Shown: one piece after another, positions 8,528-17,793 of the stretch
Layout of the letters: the number at the start of each line of letters is the position of its first letter
How positions within the stretch are numbered: position 1 is the stretch's first letter
Source: Vogesella fluminis
GTDB lineage: Bacteria > Pseudomonadota > Gammaproteobacteria > Burkholderiales > Chromobacteriaceae
Length of the DNA stretch: 64,000 nt
NCBI RefSeq assembly: GCF_014652335.1
Contig: NZ_BMYP01000003.1
Coordinates: 58,022-122,021, forward strand
Reading direction: 5' to 3'
Translations under genes and position numbers: made by a program
Notes under the pieces: model-generated
Seen by the model: the letters and a program-made list of their open reading frames with translations, nothing else
Database searches by the model: none
What the model was told of the DNA's origin: nothing

Positions 8528-10834
8528 ATGTTGAAAAGTATCGCCAGCCGCCTCGCGGCGGAACTCGCCGTCCGCGAGGCGCAAGTCACCGCCACCATCA
8601 ATCTCATCGACGAAGGCGCCACCGTGCCCTTCATCGCCCGTTACCGCAAGGAAGTCACCGGCGGCCTGGACGACACCCAGCTGCGCCAGCTGGCCGAGCG
8701 CCTCACCTACCTGCGCGAGCTGGACGACCGCCGCGTCACCATCCTGAAAAGCATCACCGAGCAGGACAAGCTGACGCCGCAGCTGGAGGCTGCCATCTAT
8801 GGTGCCGACAACAAGACCGTACTGGAAGACCTGTACCTGCCGTACAAACCCAAGCGCCGCACCAAGGCGATGATCGCGCGCGAGGCCGGCCTCGCGCCGC
8901 TGGCCGACAGCCTGCTCACCGACCCGACGCAGCAGCCGGAAACGTTGGCCGCAGGCTTCATCGATGCCGACAAGGGTGTGGCCGATACCAAGGCCGCGCT
9001 GGACGGCGCCCGCGCCATCCTGATCGAGCGTTTTGCCGAAGACGCCGCGCTGCTGGGCCGCCTGCGCGACAAGCTGTGGAGCGAGGCCGAGATCGCCGCC
9101 GCGGTGATCGCCGGCAAGGAGCAGGAAGGCGCCAAGTTCGCCGACTACTTCGCGCATCGCGAGCCGCTGAAAACCACGCCGTCGCACCGCGCGCTGGCGC
9201 TCTTGCGCGGCCGCAACGAGGGCATCTTGTCGGTAGCGCTGAAATACCAGCCGGACGAGACGCCGGTCACGCAGCGCTCGGCCTACGAAGAACTGATCGC
9301 CGCGCAATTCGGCATCAAGGATGCCGGTCGCGCCGCCGACAAGTGGCTGCTGGACGGCGTGCGCCTGTGCTGGCGCGCCAAGATCTTCCTGTCGCTGGAG
9401 CTGGAGCTGGTGTCGAAGCTGAAGGACGCCGCCGACGCCGAGGCGATCAAGGTGTTTGCGGCCAACTTGCACGACCTGCTGCTGGCGGCGCCGGCCGGCC
9501 CGCGCGCCACCATCGGCCTTGACCCCGGCCTGCGTACCGGCGTGAAGGTGGCGGTAGTGGACAACACCGGCAAGCTGCTGGACACCGCCACCATCTATCC
9601 GCACGAGCCGCGCCGCGACTGGGAGCGCTCGCTGGCGACCCTGGCCGCACTGTGCACCCGCCACAAGGTACAGCTGATCGCCATCGGCAACGGCACCGCC
9701 AGTCGCGAAACCGACAAACTGGCGCAGGATGTGATCAAGGCCTTCCCGCAGCTGGGGATGGCCAAGATCGTGGTCAGCGAGGCCGGCGCCTCGGTGTACT
9801 CGGCGTCCGAGCTGGCGGCCAGGGAATTCCCGGATCTGGATGTGTCCCTGCGCGGCGCGGTGTCCATCGCCCGCCGCCTGCAGGACCCGCTGGCCGAGCT
9901 GGTGAAGATCGACCCGAAGTCCATCGGTGTCGGCCAGTACCAGCACGACGTCAACCAGAGCCAGCTGGCGCGCAGCCTCGACGCGGTGGTGGAAGACTGC
10001 GTGAACGCGGTCGGCGTCGACGTCAACATGGCGTCGGTGCCGCTGTTGACGCGCATCTCCGGCCTCAACAGTACGCTGGCGGCCAACATCGTCGCCCATC
10101 GCGATGCCAATGGTGCGTTCAAGTCGCGCCGCGAGCTGCTCAAGGTCAGCCGTCTCGGCGAAAAAACCTTCGAACAGGCCGCCGGCTTCCTGCGTATCAG
10201 CAATGGCGACAACCCGCTGGATGCTTCCTCGGTGCATCCGGAAGCCTATCCGGTGGTGGAACAGATCGTCAGCAACACCGGTCGCGCGGTGAAGCAGATT
10301 ATCGGCGACCCGGTGTTCATCAAGAGTCTGCGTGCCAGCGATTACACCGACGAGCGCTTCGGCCTGCCGACGGTGATGGACATCCTCAGGGAACTGGAAA
10401 AACCGGGTCGCGACCCGCGCCCGGCGTTCGAAACCGCCACCTTCCAGGACGGGGTGGAAGACATCAAGGACCTGACGCCCGGCATGGTGCTGGAAGGCGT
10501 GGTCACCAACGTCGCCAACTTCGGCGCCTTCGTCGATATCGGCATCCATCAGGACGGTCTGGTGCACATCTCGGCGCTGGCCAGCAAGTTCGTCGACGAC
10601 CCGCGTACGGTGGTCAAGGCCGGCCAGGTGGTGAAGGTCAAGGTGCTGGAGGTGGACGTTGGCCGCAAGCGTATCGCGCTGACCATGCGTCTCTCTGATG
10701 AGCCAGGCACCGGCAGCCGCAGCAGCGCCGGCCGTAGCGAGCCGCGCACTGGCGGCAAGCCGCGGCAGCAGGCGCAGCAGGATGCGGGCAACGGTGCGAT
10801 GGCGGCAGCATTTGCCAAACTGCGCGGCAGGTAA
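8528..10834 (+). CDS. tex: Tex-family RNA-binding transcription accessory protein
   Basis: A 768-residue protein of typical Tex length. The N-terminal Tex domain (about 1-190, [18 protein letters not shown]) is followed by a YqgF/RNase H-like fold (near 325-450, [18 protein letters not shown]), helix-hairpin-helix motifs (near 495-565) and a C-terminal S1 RNA-binding domain (about 648-720, [21 protein letters not shown]). Tex binds nucleic acid and affects transcription and expression of toxin and stress genes in several bacteria. The tail after the S1 domain is low-complexity. Three copies of the repeat core occur inside, at 8944, 9457 and 10658. Confidence 0.95.
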   Translation: MLKSIASRLAAELAVREAQVTATINLIDEGATVPFIARYRKEVTGGLDDTQLRQLAERLTYLRELDDRRVTILKSITEQDKLTPQLEAAIYGADNKTVLEDLYLPYKPKRRTKAMIAREAGLAPLADSLLTDPTQQPETLAAGFIDADKGVADTKAALDGARAILIERFAEDAALLGRLRDKLWSEAEIAAAVIAGKEQEGAKFADYFAHREPLKTTPSHRALALLRGRNEGILSVALKYQPDETPVTQRSAYEELIAAQFGIKDAGRAADKWLLDGVRLCWRAKIFLSLELELVSKLKDAADAEAIKVFAANLHDLLLAAPAGPRATIGLDPGLRTGVKVAVVDNTGKLLDTATIYPHEPRRDWERSLATLAALCTRHKVQLIAIGNGTASRETDKLAQDVIKAFPQLGMAKIVVSEAGASVYSASELAAREFPDLDVSLRGAVSIARRLQDPLAELVKIDPKSIGVGQYQHDVNQSQLARSLDAVVEDCVNAVGVDVNMASVPLLTRISGLNSTLAANIVAHRDANGAFKSRRELLKVSRLGEKTFEQAAGFLRISNGDNPLDASSVHPEAYPVVEQIVSNTGRAVKQIIGDPVFIKSLRASDYTDERFGLPTVMDILRELEKPGRDPRPAFETATFQDGVEDIKDLTPGMVLEGVVTNVANFGAFVDIGIHQDGLVHISALASKFVDDPRTVVKAGQVVKVKVLEVDVGRKRIALTMRLSDEPGTGSRSSAGRSEPRTGGKPRQQAQQDAGNGAMAAAFAKLRGR

Positions 10835-10864
10835 GCCATGTCAGGCTGCCGGCCTGGCCGCAAG

Positions 10865-11422
10865 TCAGGGCGTATCCTCGAACAGTGGCAGGGTGCCGAC
10901 TGAAATCACCTCGGTGTTGCCGTTGCTTTCGTTGCGGATGGCGTGTTTTTGCTGCGGGTCAAAATGCAGCGAATCGCCGGCCGCCAGCACATAGTCGCAA
11001 CCATTGACCTGATAAGTCACGGTACCGCTCAGCACATAGACGAATTCGTCACCGCTGTGGGCAACCACTTCCGAGCGATAGCCCGGCGGCAGCGTCAGCT
11101 TGACGGCATTGAGCACACTGCCGCTGTAGGTGGTGGTCAGCCGTTCATAGCGTTGCGGCATGTTGGCGACGGTGTAGCTTTGCCGCTGGCCGGCATGCGA
11201 ATCTGGCGCATCCTGGCGCGGTGATTCGAACAGCTCGCTCACCGCCACACCGACGGCGTGGGCAATGTTGGCCAGCGACGACAGCGACAGGCCGGTGATG
11301 TCGCGCTCTGCCTGCGACAGGAAACCGGCCGACAGGCCGGCCTCCCTGGCGACCTGCACCAGGGTTTTGCCGCTGGCGCGCCGGTAGCGGCGCAGGCGCT
11401 GGCCTAGCGTTTCCTCTGACAT
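10865..11422 (-). CDS. XRE-family regulator with C-terminal cupin domain
   Basis: A 185-residue DNA-binding protein: a helix-turn-helix at about 8-62 (LRRYRRASGKTLVQVAREAG then LSAGFLSQAERDITGLSLSS) and a cupin ligand-binding domain at about 110-180 (GDEFVYVLSGTVTYQVNG). Proteins of this build commonly control amino-acid, amine or sugar-alcohol genes and respond to a small ligand. It is divergent from the M24 peptidase, which it probably controls together with itself; a palindrome in the shared intergenic region is a candidate operator. The start MSEETLGQRL is the family N-terminus, though the open frame extends further upstream. Confidence 0.85.
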   Translation of the reverse strand: MSEETLGQRLRRYRRASGKTLVQVAREAGLSAGFLSQAERDITGLSLSSLANIAHAVGVAVSELFESPRQDAPDSHAGQRQSYTVANMPQRYERLTTTYSGSVLNAVKLTLPPGYRSEVVAHSGDEFVYVLSGTVTYQVNGCDYVLAAGDSLHFDPQQKHAIRNESNGNTEVISVGTLPLFEDTP

Positions 11423-11488
11423 GTGGGCTGGCTCCGGATGAAGAGCGCTGATTGTACGTGACAATAGCCGGTTTGCTGAGTGGCAAAA

Positions 11489-11505
11489 TTTTAGTGTGAC
11501 TAAAA
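11489..11505. promoter_or_regulatory. Candidate operator for the XRE-cupin regulator
   Basis: Perfect inverted repeat TTTTAGT-GTG-ACTAAAA, ending 5 bases before the -35 box of the peptidase promoter. AT-rich palindromes of this size are usual for XRE regulators; binding is inferred. Confidence 0.5.
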
Positions 11506-11510
11506 AATGC

Positions 11511-11539
11511 TTGACCCTGTCCGGGTGCAGTCCTAGATT
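11511..11539 (+). promoter_or_regulatory. Sigma-70-type promoter for the M24 peptidase gene
   Basis: TTGACC at 11511-11516 and TAGATT at 11534-11539 are separated by 17 bases, a near-consensus arrangement, about 60 bases ahead of the start codon. Confidence 0.6.
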
Positions 11540-11599
11540 GCTGCCTTGTGCCGGCCGGCCATGCGCCGGCCGGATCCGACAAAAAAACAGGAGCAGGCG

Positions 11600-12835
11600 A
11601 TGACGATAGGCGTAGGCGGGGTGAGCAAGGAGCAGGCGCTGGCTGGCCTGCAGGACATGACGCAGGGCGTGCAGCCGATCGGTCTGGACGAGTACCGCAT
11701 ACGGTTGGCCAAGGCACAGGCGTATATGCAAGCCAACGGCATTGCCGCGCTGTATCTGAATGCCGGTACCAGCCTCAGTTACTTTACCGGCCTGAAATGG
11801 CACGCCAGCGAACGCATGGTGGGGGCGATCCTGCCGGCCCATGGTGCGCTGGAATTCATCGCGCCCTGGTTCGAGGTCGGCACGCTGCACGACTACATGC
11901 AGCTGCAGGGCGAGGTCAACGCCTGGCACGAGCACGAGAGCCCGTACGCGCTGTTTGTGGCGACGCTGGCGCGGCTGGGCATTGCGGCCAACCTTGAACA
12001 ACCGCCGCGCATCGCCATCGACGAAAGTACGGCATTTTTCATTGCCGACGGCATCCGCCAGTGTGCCGACGGCTACCGGCTGGTCAATGCCCGCAAGGTG
12101 ACCGCGCACTGCCGCATGCGCAAGTCGCCGCAGGAAATCGCGCTGATGCAGCGCGCCAAGGACATGACGCTGGCGGTGCAGCAGGCCACGGCCGGCATGC
12201 TGCACGAGGGCATCACCACCACCGAGGTCGAGGCCTTCATCGCCGAGGCGCACCGCCGTGTCGGTGCCGCCGGTTCCTATTTCTGCATCGTGCTGTTCGG
12301 TGAGGCGACCGCCTATCCGCACGGGGTCAGGAATCCGCAGGTGCTGAAGCAGGGTGACATGGTGCTGATCGATACCGGCTGCATCCTGCATGACTACATC
12401 TCCGACATTACCCGCAGTTATGTATTTGGCGAACCGGATGCGCGCCAGCGCGCGGTGTGGCAGGCGGAGAAAGCGGCGCAGGCGGCGGCCTTCGCCGCGG
12501 CGCAGCCGGGCACGCCGTGCGGCGAGGTCGATCTGGCCGCGCGCCGGCAATTGCAGGCCGACGGCTTCGGCCCCGGTTACGCACTGCCGGGCCTGCCGCA
12601 CCGCACCGGCCACGGTATCGGCATGGACATCCACGAATGGCCGTACCTGGTGTCCAGCGACCGCACGCCACTGGAGGCTGGCATGTGCTTCAGCAACGAG
12701 CCGATGATCTGCATCCCCGGCGAGTTCGGGGTGCGGCTGGAAGATCACTTCTACATGACGGAGCAGGGGCCGCGCTGGTTTACCCGGCCCAGTCACAGCA
12801 TCGACGATCCGTTCGGTCTGGCAATGGCGGTTTAG
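11600..12835 (+). CDS. M24-family metallopeptidase (Xaa-Pro peptidase / creatinase-like)
   Basis: A 411-residue cytoplasmic protein with a creatinase-like N-terminal domain and a pita-bread C-terminal domain. All five metal-binding residues are visible: D258 and D269 (IDTGCILHDYISDIT), H338 (HRTGHGIG), E367 (FSNEPM) and E381 (VRLEDHF), so a two-metal hydrolase is expected. It may cleave X-Pro peptides or hydrolyse a small amide such as an amidino or ectoine-like compound; the substrate is not fixed. AGGAG at 11589-11593 sets the ATG at 11600. The divergent XRE-cupin gene is its probable regulator. A full repeat copy at 11982-11995 encodes IAANLE. Confidence 0.85.
   Translation: MTIGVGGVSKEQALAGLQDMTQGVQPIGLDEYRIRLAKAQAYMQANGIAALYLNAGTSLSYFTGLKWHASERMVGAILPAHGALEFIAPWFEVGTLHDYMQLQGEVNAWHEHESPYALFVATLARLGIAANLEQPPRIAIDESTAFFIADGIRQCADGYRLVNARKVTAHCRMRKSPQEIALMQRAKDMTLAVQQATAGMLHEGITTTEVEAFIAEAHRRVGAAGSYFCIVLFGEATAYPHGVRNPQVLKQGDMVLIDTGCILHDYISDITRSYVFGEPDARQRAVWQAEKAAQAAAFAAAQPGTPCGEVDLAARRQLQADGFGPGYALPGLPHRTGHGIGMDIHEWPYLVSSDRTPLEAGMCFSNEPMICIPGEFGVRLEDHFYMTEQGPRWFTRPSHSIDDPFGLAMAV
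11982..11995 (-). repeat. Full-length uptake-like repeat inside the M24 peptidase gene
   Basis: Exact 14/14 copy on the minus strand, read as IAANLE, a different reading frame from the copies in the EamA genes. Confidence 0.65.
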
Positions 12836-12872
12836 GGCCTGTCTGTTTCACGGATCGCGCACTGACTCAGAC

Positions 12873-12903
12873 CCGCAGGGCCGGGTGATGCTCTGCCCTG
12901 CGG
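12873..12903. terminator. Possible terminator hairpin after the M24 peptidase
   Basis: CCGCAGGGC and GCCCTGCGG pair over 9 bases with a 13-base loop, 38 bases beyond the stop codon. No T-run follows, so termination would need Rho or the hairpin has another role. The remaining sequence to 13114 shows no gene. Confidence 0.35.
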
Positions 12904-13114
12904 TGTCGCCAGGCGCTTGGGAGCGGGATGGGAATCACCACCGGTGCCGGTAAATCGGCTTTTTCGTACAGTTGCCGGCAAAAAGATATTGCCGCTTGGG
13001 TTGCCGGGATCGGGCAGTGCTACTATGACCAGAAAATGCGCCTGGCACACAAAACCGATTCTGGTCGCCCAGGCAAGCCGGAACCCAAACACTACCTGTG
13101 CGGAAGGATCGACA

Positions 13115-14386
13115 ATGAAAAGGGAAGCCTCCATCGCCATCCCGGATGGTGATCTTCAGCGTCTGGAAGCCTATGGTGTGGCGATACGCCAGATACGCAG
13201 CGGGCAGTTCCTGGCGCGCCAGTGCCTGTCGGTTTCCGGCAGCACCGTTGATCCGGCCAACCCGGTTGATGTGCTCGGATACGAGCTGGCGCAACTGGCA
13301 CAGTGGCTTGAGCTGCGTTTTGGCGAGTTTCGCAAGATTCTGGAGGTGTCAGAAGAAATCAGCAGTGAACTGTTCGCCGAGAAAGTACTTGACCGTATCT
13401 ACCAGACATTTTCCTCGCTGATTCCCTACGACCGTATCGGCTGTGCGCTACTCTCCGAAAACGGGCAACGCCTGAGTGCCTATTGGGCACGGGCCAGCTA
13501 TGAAAACCTGAAAATCAACAAACACTATACTGCCGACATGGCCGGCAGCAGCCTGGAAACCACCCTTGTCAGTGGTAAACCGCGCATCATCAACGACCTT
13601 GAGGAATACCTGTTCTACCATCCCGACTCGGTGTCCACCCAGCTGATCCTTGCCGAAGGAATCCACTCAAACCTGACTTGCCCGCTGATAGCCAATGGCA
13701 AGCCGCTCGGCTTTCTCTTTTTCTCCAGCTGCCAGACAAACACCTACCGTGATCTGCATCATGATATTTTCTTGCAGATTGCCGGCCAGGTTTCCGTGCT
13801 GATCGAAAGAAGCCTGCTCTACCAGCAGTTGTTCGAAGTGAACCGTCAGTTGATGGAGGCGCATCAGCAGCTCAAGGAGCAGTCGATGCACGATGCCTTG
13901 ACCGGCGTGCTCAACCGCGGTGCCATTTTCGAGCTGCTGAACAGCCACCTTTGCGAGGCCGGACGCAAAAAGCGGCTGGTCGCGATCATCATGGCCGACC
14001 TTGATCATTTCAAGGATATCAACGACAACCATGGCCACCTTGCCGGAGACGCCGTATTGCACACCGTGGCCACCACGATCGAGAAGACGCTGCGCGGCTA
14101 CGATCATGTTGGCCGCTACGGCGGCGAGGAATTCCTGATCATTCTCAGCGAGGCCGATGTCCAGACTGCCTGTGAAGTCGCGGAACGTGTGCGCCAGACA
14201 GTTGCCGCCCTGGCAGTGCCATGTGATGGGGATGTCATCCGTCTCAGTCTCCGCCAGGGCGTAGCGCTATCGTATGATGACGAGCGTGCCGACCGCCTCA
14301 TTGCCCGGGCCGATGCCGCGCTTTATCTTGCCAAACAGGAAGGGCGCAATTGTTACCGCCTTGCCCCGTCCGGGATTGCAAAATGA
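13115..14386 (+). CDS. GAF-GGDEF diguanylate cyclase
   Basis: A 423-residue cytoplasmic protein predicted to make cyclic di-GMP from two GTP. A GAF-like sensory domain covers about 85-230, a helical linker follows, and the GGDEF domain covers about 255-418 with an intact GGEEF signature at 336-340 and the LDHFKDINDNHGH metal and substrate motif. The open frame runs upstream to 12917, but ATG 13115 is preceded by GGAAGGAT and is more likely. Its stop overlaps the start of the HD-GYP gene (ATGA), so synthesis and breakdown enzymes are translated together. The GAF ligand is unknown. Confidence 0.88.
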   Translation: MKREASIAIPDGDLQRLEAYGVAIRQIRSGQFLARQCLSVSGSTVDPANPVDVLGYELAQLAQWLELRFGEFRKILEVSEEISSELFAEKVLDRIYQTFSSLIPYDRIGCALLSENGQRLSAYWARASYENLKINKHYTADMAGSSLETTLVSGKPRIINDLEEYLFYHPDSVSTQLILAEGIHSNLTCPLIANGKPLGFLFFSSCQTNTYRDLHHDIFLQIAGQVSVLIERSLLYQQLFEVNRQLMEAHQQLKEQSMHDALTGVLNRGAIFELLNSHLCEAGRKKRLVAIIMADLDHFKDINDNHGHLAGDAVLHTVATTIEKTLRGYDHVGRYGGEEFLIILSEADVQTACEVAERVRQTVAALAVPCDGDVIRLSLRQGVALSYDDERADRLIARADAALYLAKQEGRNCYRLAPSGIAK

Positions 14387-15480
14387 CAGGCCCGACGATT
14401 GAACAGAAGATCGCAGAGCTTCACCAGCGGATAAAAAGTCATGTCGGTGATGTTGGCCGCATCGGTGTTGCCATCTACAACAAGGATGATGACGGTATAA
14501 GCACCTTCGTGCACAGTACCGACGGTGCCGTGCCATTCGAGAACTATCACGCGCGTCTTCAGGATGTGCCATCGTTGCGGCAATTGCACGAAAAGCGGCA
14601 GAGTCGTGTCATTGATGACCTGACGGCACTGTCAGGCTCGCCAAACGAGCACTCCAGGCGCATTCTCGAATCCGGCTACAAGTCCAGCTATACCAGCCCG
14701 CTCTATGCGCATGACCAGCTGATCGGGTTCGTGTTTTTTGATTCGCATCAGCCAAACCATTTCCGTCAGGAAATCAGGCTGCAGGTCGATGCGTATTCCC
14801 AGCTGATTGCAGCCCTGATTTCCGAGGCGCTATCACCTTCCAGAATACTCCGGGGCGCCGTGATGTTCATGCGGGAGCTTGGCCGTCACAAGGATACGGA
14901 AACTGCCGATCACATGCAGCGTGTTGCGTCGTATGCGCGCAGTGTCGCCAGGACGCTGGCCGCCAGCCATGGCATATCCGATGAACAGATCGAGTTCATT
15001 TACCAGTTTGCCAGCCTGCATGACATAGGGAAAATCGTGGTGCCGGATCATATATTGCTCAAACCGGGGAGGCTCACCGCCGACGAATACCTTGTTGCGC
15101 AATCTCATGCCCGCAAAGGCAGCGAAATGATCAGGGTGATGGTGAGCGAGTTCGGTTTTGCCAATGAGCCGCACATCCAGACGCTGTACGACATTGTTTG
15201 CTCTCATCATGAGCGCTGGGATGGTGCCGGCTATCCCGACAGGCTTGCCGGTCAGGTCATCCCGCTAAGCGCCCGGATTGTGGCCGTGGCCGATGTGTTT
15301 GATGCGCTCACCAATCCCCGGCCATACAAGCAGGCCTGGACCTTGCATGCGGGCCTGGATTACCTTCGTGCCAATGCCGGTTCCCAGTTTGATCCGCAAT
15401 GCGTGCTTGCTGCCGAGGCATGCTTTGATGACTGGTGCGCAACGCACGCCCGCTTCAGTACGGTTGATCCTGACGACTAA
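14383..15480 (+). CDS. GAF-HD-GYP cyclic di-GMP phosphodiesterase
   Basis: A 365-residue cytoplasmic protein. The N-terminal half (about 20-150) is GAF-like; the C-terminal HD-GYP domain has H213-D214 in HDIGK and the signature HHERWDGAGYP at 275-285, so hydrolysis of cyclic di-GMP to GMP is expected. Overlap with the preceding diguanylate cyclase gene indicates co-translation and likely opposing control of the same signal. Transcription probably ends at the hairpin formed by paired repeats at 15506-15537. Confidence 0.9.
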   Translation: MTGPTIEQKIAELHQRIKSHVGDVGRIGVAIYNKDDDGISTFVHSTDGAVPFENYHARLQDVPSLRQLHEKRQSRVIDDLTALSGSPNEHSRRILESGYKSSYTSPLYAHDQLIGFVFFDSHQPNHFRQEIRLQVDAYSQLIAALISEALSPSRILRGAVMFMRELGRHKDTETADHMQRVASYARSVARTLAASHGISDEQIEFIYQFASLHDIGKIVVPDHILLKPGRLTADEYLVAQSHARKGSEMIRVMVSEFGFANEPHIQTLYDIVCSHHERWDGAGYPDRLAGQVIPLSARIVAVADVFDALTNPRPYKQAWTLHAGLDYLRANAGSQFDPQCVLAAEACFDDWCATHARFSTVDPDD

Positions 15481-15505
15481 TGCAATCCCCGCCATGCCTG
15501 GCGAT

Positions 15506-15537
15506 AAAGGTTGGCCGCAACGCTGCGGCCAACCTTT
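15506..15537. terminator. Bidirectional terminator-like hairpin made of two inverted uptake-like repeats
   Basis: AAAGGTTGGCCGCA at 15506-15519 and its reverse complement at 15524-15537 face each other across 4 bases, giving a 14-base-pair stem. The left arm is a full 14-base copy (15507-15520); the right arm matches 13 of 14. The arms end in AAA and TTT, weak T-runs either way. It lies between the convergent HD-GYP and hydrolase genes, ending 3 bases before the hydrolase stop. Paired uptake sequences serve as terminators in Neisseria; the same role is inferred. Confidence 0.65.
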
Positions 15538-15540
15538 CCT

Positions 15541-16341
15541 TCATGCGATTGCCGTGTTTGCCAGCCATTGTGCAATCCGCTGCGCGCATGACTCCCAGCG
15601 CCTGTCCAGCATCATCATGTGGCCGATGTGCGGCAGGATTTCCGGGGTGCTGTCGAAGCGTGCCGCGGTCTCGGCCACGTCCTGTGAAGAGATCAGCTGG
15701 TCCTCCGCCGCGCCCAGCACCAGATTGGGCAGCGGGGCGATGCGGCGCTGCAGGAACGGCGGCACCAGGGTCATGTCCATGATCGCACGCTGGCTTTCTG
15801 TCTGGCTGTGGTGCGCCACCCAGTCCACCGCGGCGAGGTCGGCGTCGTCGGAAAACAGCATGTGTCGCAGTTCGTTCAGTTCCGGCTGGTAATTGCCCTG
15901 CTGGAACAGGTTCAGTTGCATGAACAATTCCGGCGCCTGGGTCATCAGCCGCATGCTGGAGCCGGCAAGGCCGCCTGGCGGCACCGAGGCCAGCAGCACG
16001 GCGCCGGGCAGGTCGTGGTGGGTCAGGTATTGCTGCAGCACAAAGCCGCCCATGGAGTGGGCGATCACGATCGGCGGCCGTGGCAGTTGCCGGATCGCCT
16101 GCTGCAGGTTGCAAACATAGTCGTCGATGCTGATGGCCGCCAGGTAATCATGGCCGTCGCTGGCGCCGTGGCCCTCGAAGCTCAGCGCCCAGCAGTCGTA
16201 ACCGCGCGCGCTGAACCAGGGCATGAAGTGCTGCTGCCAGCAGCTGGCGCTGCTGAAGGCGCCGTGAACAAAAAGCAGGGGCGGCATTGTCGATGCCGTC
16301 CCTGCTGCCGGGGTGTGGATCAGTTCAAGTTTGATGGTCAA
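15541..16341 (-). CDS. Alpha/beta-hydrolase
   Basis: A 266-residue hydrolase of the alpha/beta fold. The nucleophile elbow AHSMGG, the acidic residue in AAEDQL and the histidine in PHIGHMMM form a plausible catalytic triad; the oxyanion segment is LLFVHGAFSSASCW. Substrate is unknown; esters are likely. The start appears to be a TTG at 16341 overlapping the phoH stop (TTGA), giving translational coupling; an internal ATG (MPPLLFVHG) would lose the first beta strand. The gene ends beside the paired-repeat hairpin. Confidence 0.8.
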   Translation of the reverse strand: MTIKLELIHTPAAGTASTMPPLLFVHGAFSSASCWQQHFMPWFSARGYDCWALSFEGHGASDGHDYLAAISIDDYVCNLQQAIRQLPRPPIVIAHSMGGFVLQQYLTHHDLPGAVLLASVPPGGLAGSSMRLMTQAPELFMQLNLFQQGNYQPELNELRHMLFSDDADLAAVDWVAHHSQTESQRAIMDMTLVPPFLQRRIAPLPNLVLGAAEDQLISSQDVAETAARFDSTPEILPHIGHMMMLDRRWESCAQRIAQWLANTAIA

Positions 16342-17741
16342 AGGACTTCCGCTGCGTGGTCTGCCAGGCGCGAGCGTTCGCCGCGCTGCAGGGTAATGTG
16401 GCCGGAGTGTTCCCAGCCTTTGAAACGATCAACGACGTAGCTGATGCCGGAGCTGCCTTCGGTCAGGTACGGGGTGTCGATCTGACTGATGTTGCCGAGG
16501 CAGACCACCTTGGTGCCGGGACCGGCACGGGTGATCAGCGTTTTCATCTGTTTTGGCGTCAGGTTCTGCGCCTCGTCGATGATCAGGTATTTGTTGAGGA
16601 AGGTGCGGCCGCGCATGAAGTTGAGCGACTTGACCTTGATGCGCGAACGGATCAGGTCGCGGGTGGCGGCACGCCCCCAGTCGCCGCCGTCGTCCTCGCT
16701 CTTGTTGAGCACGTCGAGGTTGTCTTCCAGTGCGCCCATCCACGGCAGCATCTTTTCCTCTTCGGTGCCGGGTAAAAAGCCGATGTCCTCGCCGACCGGC
16801 ACGGTGACGCGGGTCATGATGATCTCGCTGTACAGCTTCTGCTCCAGCGTCAGTGCAAGGCCTGCGGCCAACGTTAGCAGGGTCTTGCCGGTGCCGGCCT
16901 GGCCGAGCAGGGTGACGAAGTCGATGTCCGGATTCATCAGCAGGTTCAGCGCGAAGTTCTGCTCGCGGTTGCGCGCGACGATGCCCCATACATTGTTTTT
17001 CTGGTGGCTGTAGTCCTTCAGCGTTTCCAGCACTGCTTCCTTGCCGTCGATGCGCAGCACCCGTGCCTGCATCGGCTGCTCACCTTCCTGCCACAGCAGC
17101 TGGTTCAGGAGCAGTTTGGGCGCGTCCGGGCCCTTGATCTGGTAGTAGGTGCGGCCGCCTTCCTGCCACGATTTCAGGTCCCGTCCGTTGCGATCCCAGA
17201 AGTCGCCGTCAATCTCGCGGGTGCCGCCGTACAGCAGGTCGGTGTCTTCCAGCACCTTGTCGTTGAAGTAGTCCTCGGCGTCCAGCCCCAGTGCGCGCGC
17301 CTTGATGCGCATGTTGATGTCTTTGGATACCAGGATGGCAGGGCGCTGGCCGTCGGCCTGCTTCAGTGCCATCACGATGCCGAGGATCTGGTTGTCGGCC
17401 TTGCCGACCGGCAGCGAGGAGGGGAGCGCCGCGTGCAGTGCTTCGGTCTGCAGGTAGAGCTTGCCGCTGGCGGCGTCGCGGCTGGGGCCTTTCAGCGAAA
17501 TGCCCTCCTCGATGTCGTCGGCGCTGCTGCTGACGATCTCGTCGAGGAAACGGCTGGCCTGCCGGGCGTTGCGCGCCACTTCCGACATGCCTTTCTTGTG
17601 GGTATCCAGTTCCTCAAGCGTAATGATGGGGATGAACACGTCGTGTTCTTCAAAGCGGAACAGGCAGGTCGGGTCATGCAGCAGGACGTTGGTGTCGAGG
17701 ACGAACAGTTTGCAGACGTTGCTCTTGTTGTGGCTTGCCAT
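16338..17741 (-). CDS. phoH: PhoH-family ATPase with N-terminal PIN domain
   Basis: A 467-residue cytoplasmic protein of the PhoH2 type. The N-terminal PIN nuclease-like domain (about 10-150) begins FVLDTNVLLHDP with conserved acidic residues. The PhoH ATPase domain (about 245-460) has the Walker A GQAGTGKTLL and a Walker B-like YLIIDEAQN. Such proteins are thought to act as RNA helicase and ribonuclease units. It is followed by the hydrolase with a stop/start overlap and preceded by the peroxiredoxin gene on the same strand, 52 bases away. One repeat core at 16863-16872. Confidence 0.9.
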   Translation of the reverse strand: MASHNKSNVCKLFVLDTNVLLHDPTCLFRFEEHDVFIPIITLEELDTHKKGMSEVARNARQASRFLDEIVSSSADDIEEGISLKGPSRDAASGKLYLQTEALHAALPSSLPVGKADNQILGIVMALKQADGQRPAILVSKDINMRIKARALGLDAEDYFNDKVLEDTDLLYGGTREIDGDFWDRNGRDLKSWQEGGRTYYQIKGPDAPKLLLNQLLWQEGEQPMQARVLRIDGKEAVLETLKDYSHQKNNVWGIVARNREQNFALNLLMNPDIDFVTLLGQAGTGKTLLTLAAGLALTLEQKLYSEIIMTRVTVPVGEDIGFLPGTEEEKMLPWMGALEDNLDVLNKSEDDGGDWGRAATRDLIRSRIKVKSLNFMRGRTFLNKYLIIDEAQNLTPKQMKTLITRAGPGTKVVCLGNISQIDTPYLTEGSSGISYVVDRFKGWEHSGHITLQRGERSRLADHAAEVL

Positions 17742-17793
17742 GAGAAAGACCCCCTTGTTGAAGCGGGGTCCGGCAGGGTGCCGGACCTGGCGC

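Noticed and set aside
12917..13114. Upstream extension of the GGDEF gene
   Set aside because: No domain or conservation-like pattern, and a good ribosome site precedes ATG 13115.
17742..17793. Terminator between the peroxiredoxin gene and phoH
   Set aside because: GTCCGGCA/TGCCGGAC hairpin and a GACCCC/GGGGTC pair are present, but no T-run follows on the minus strand.
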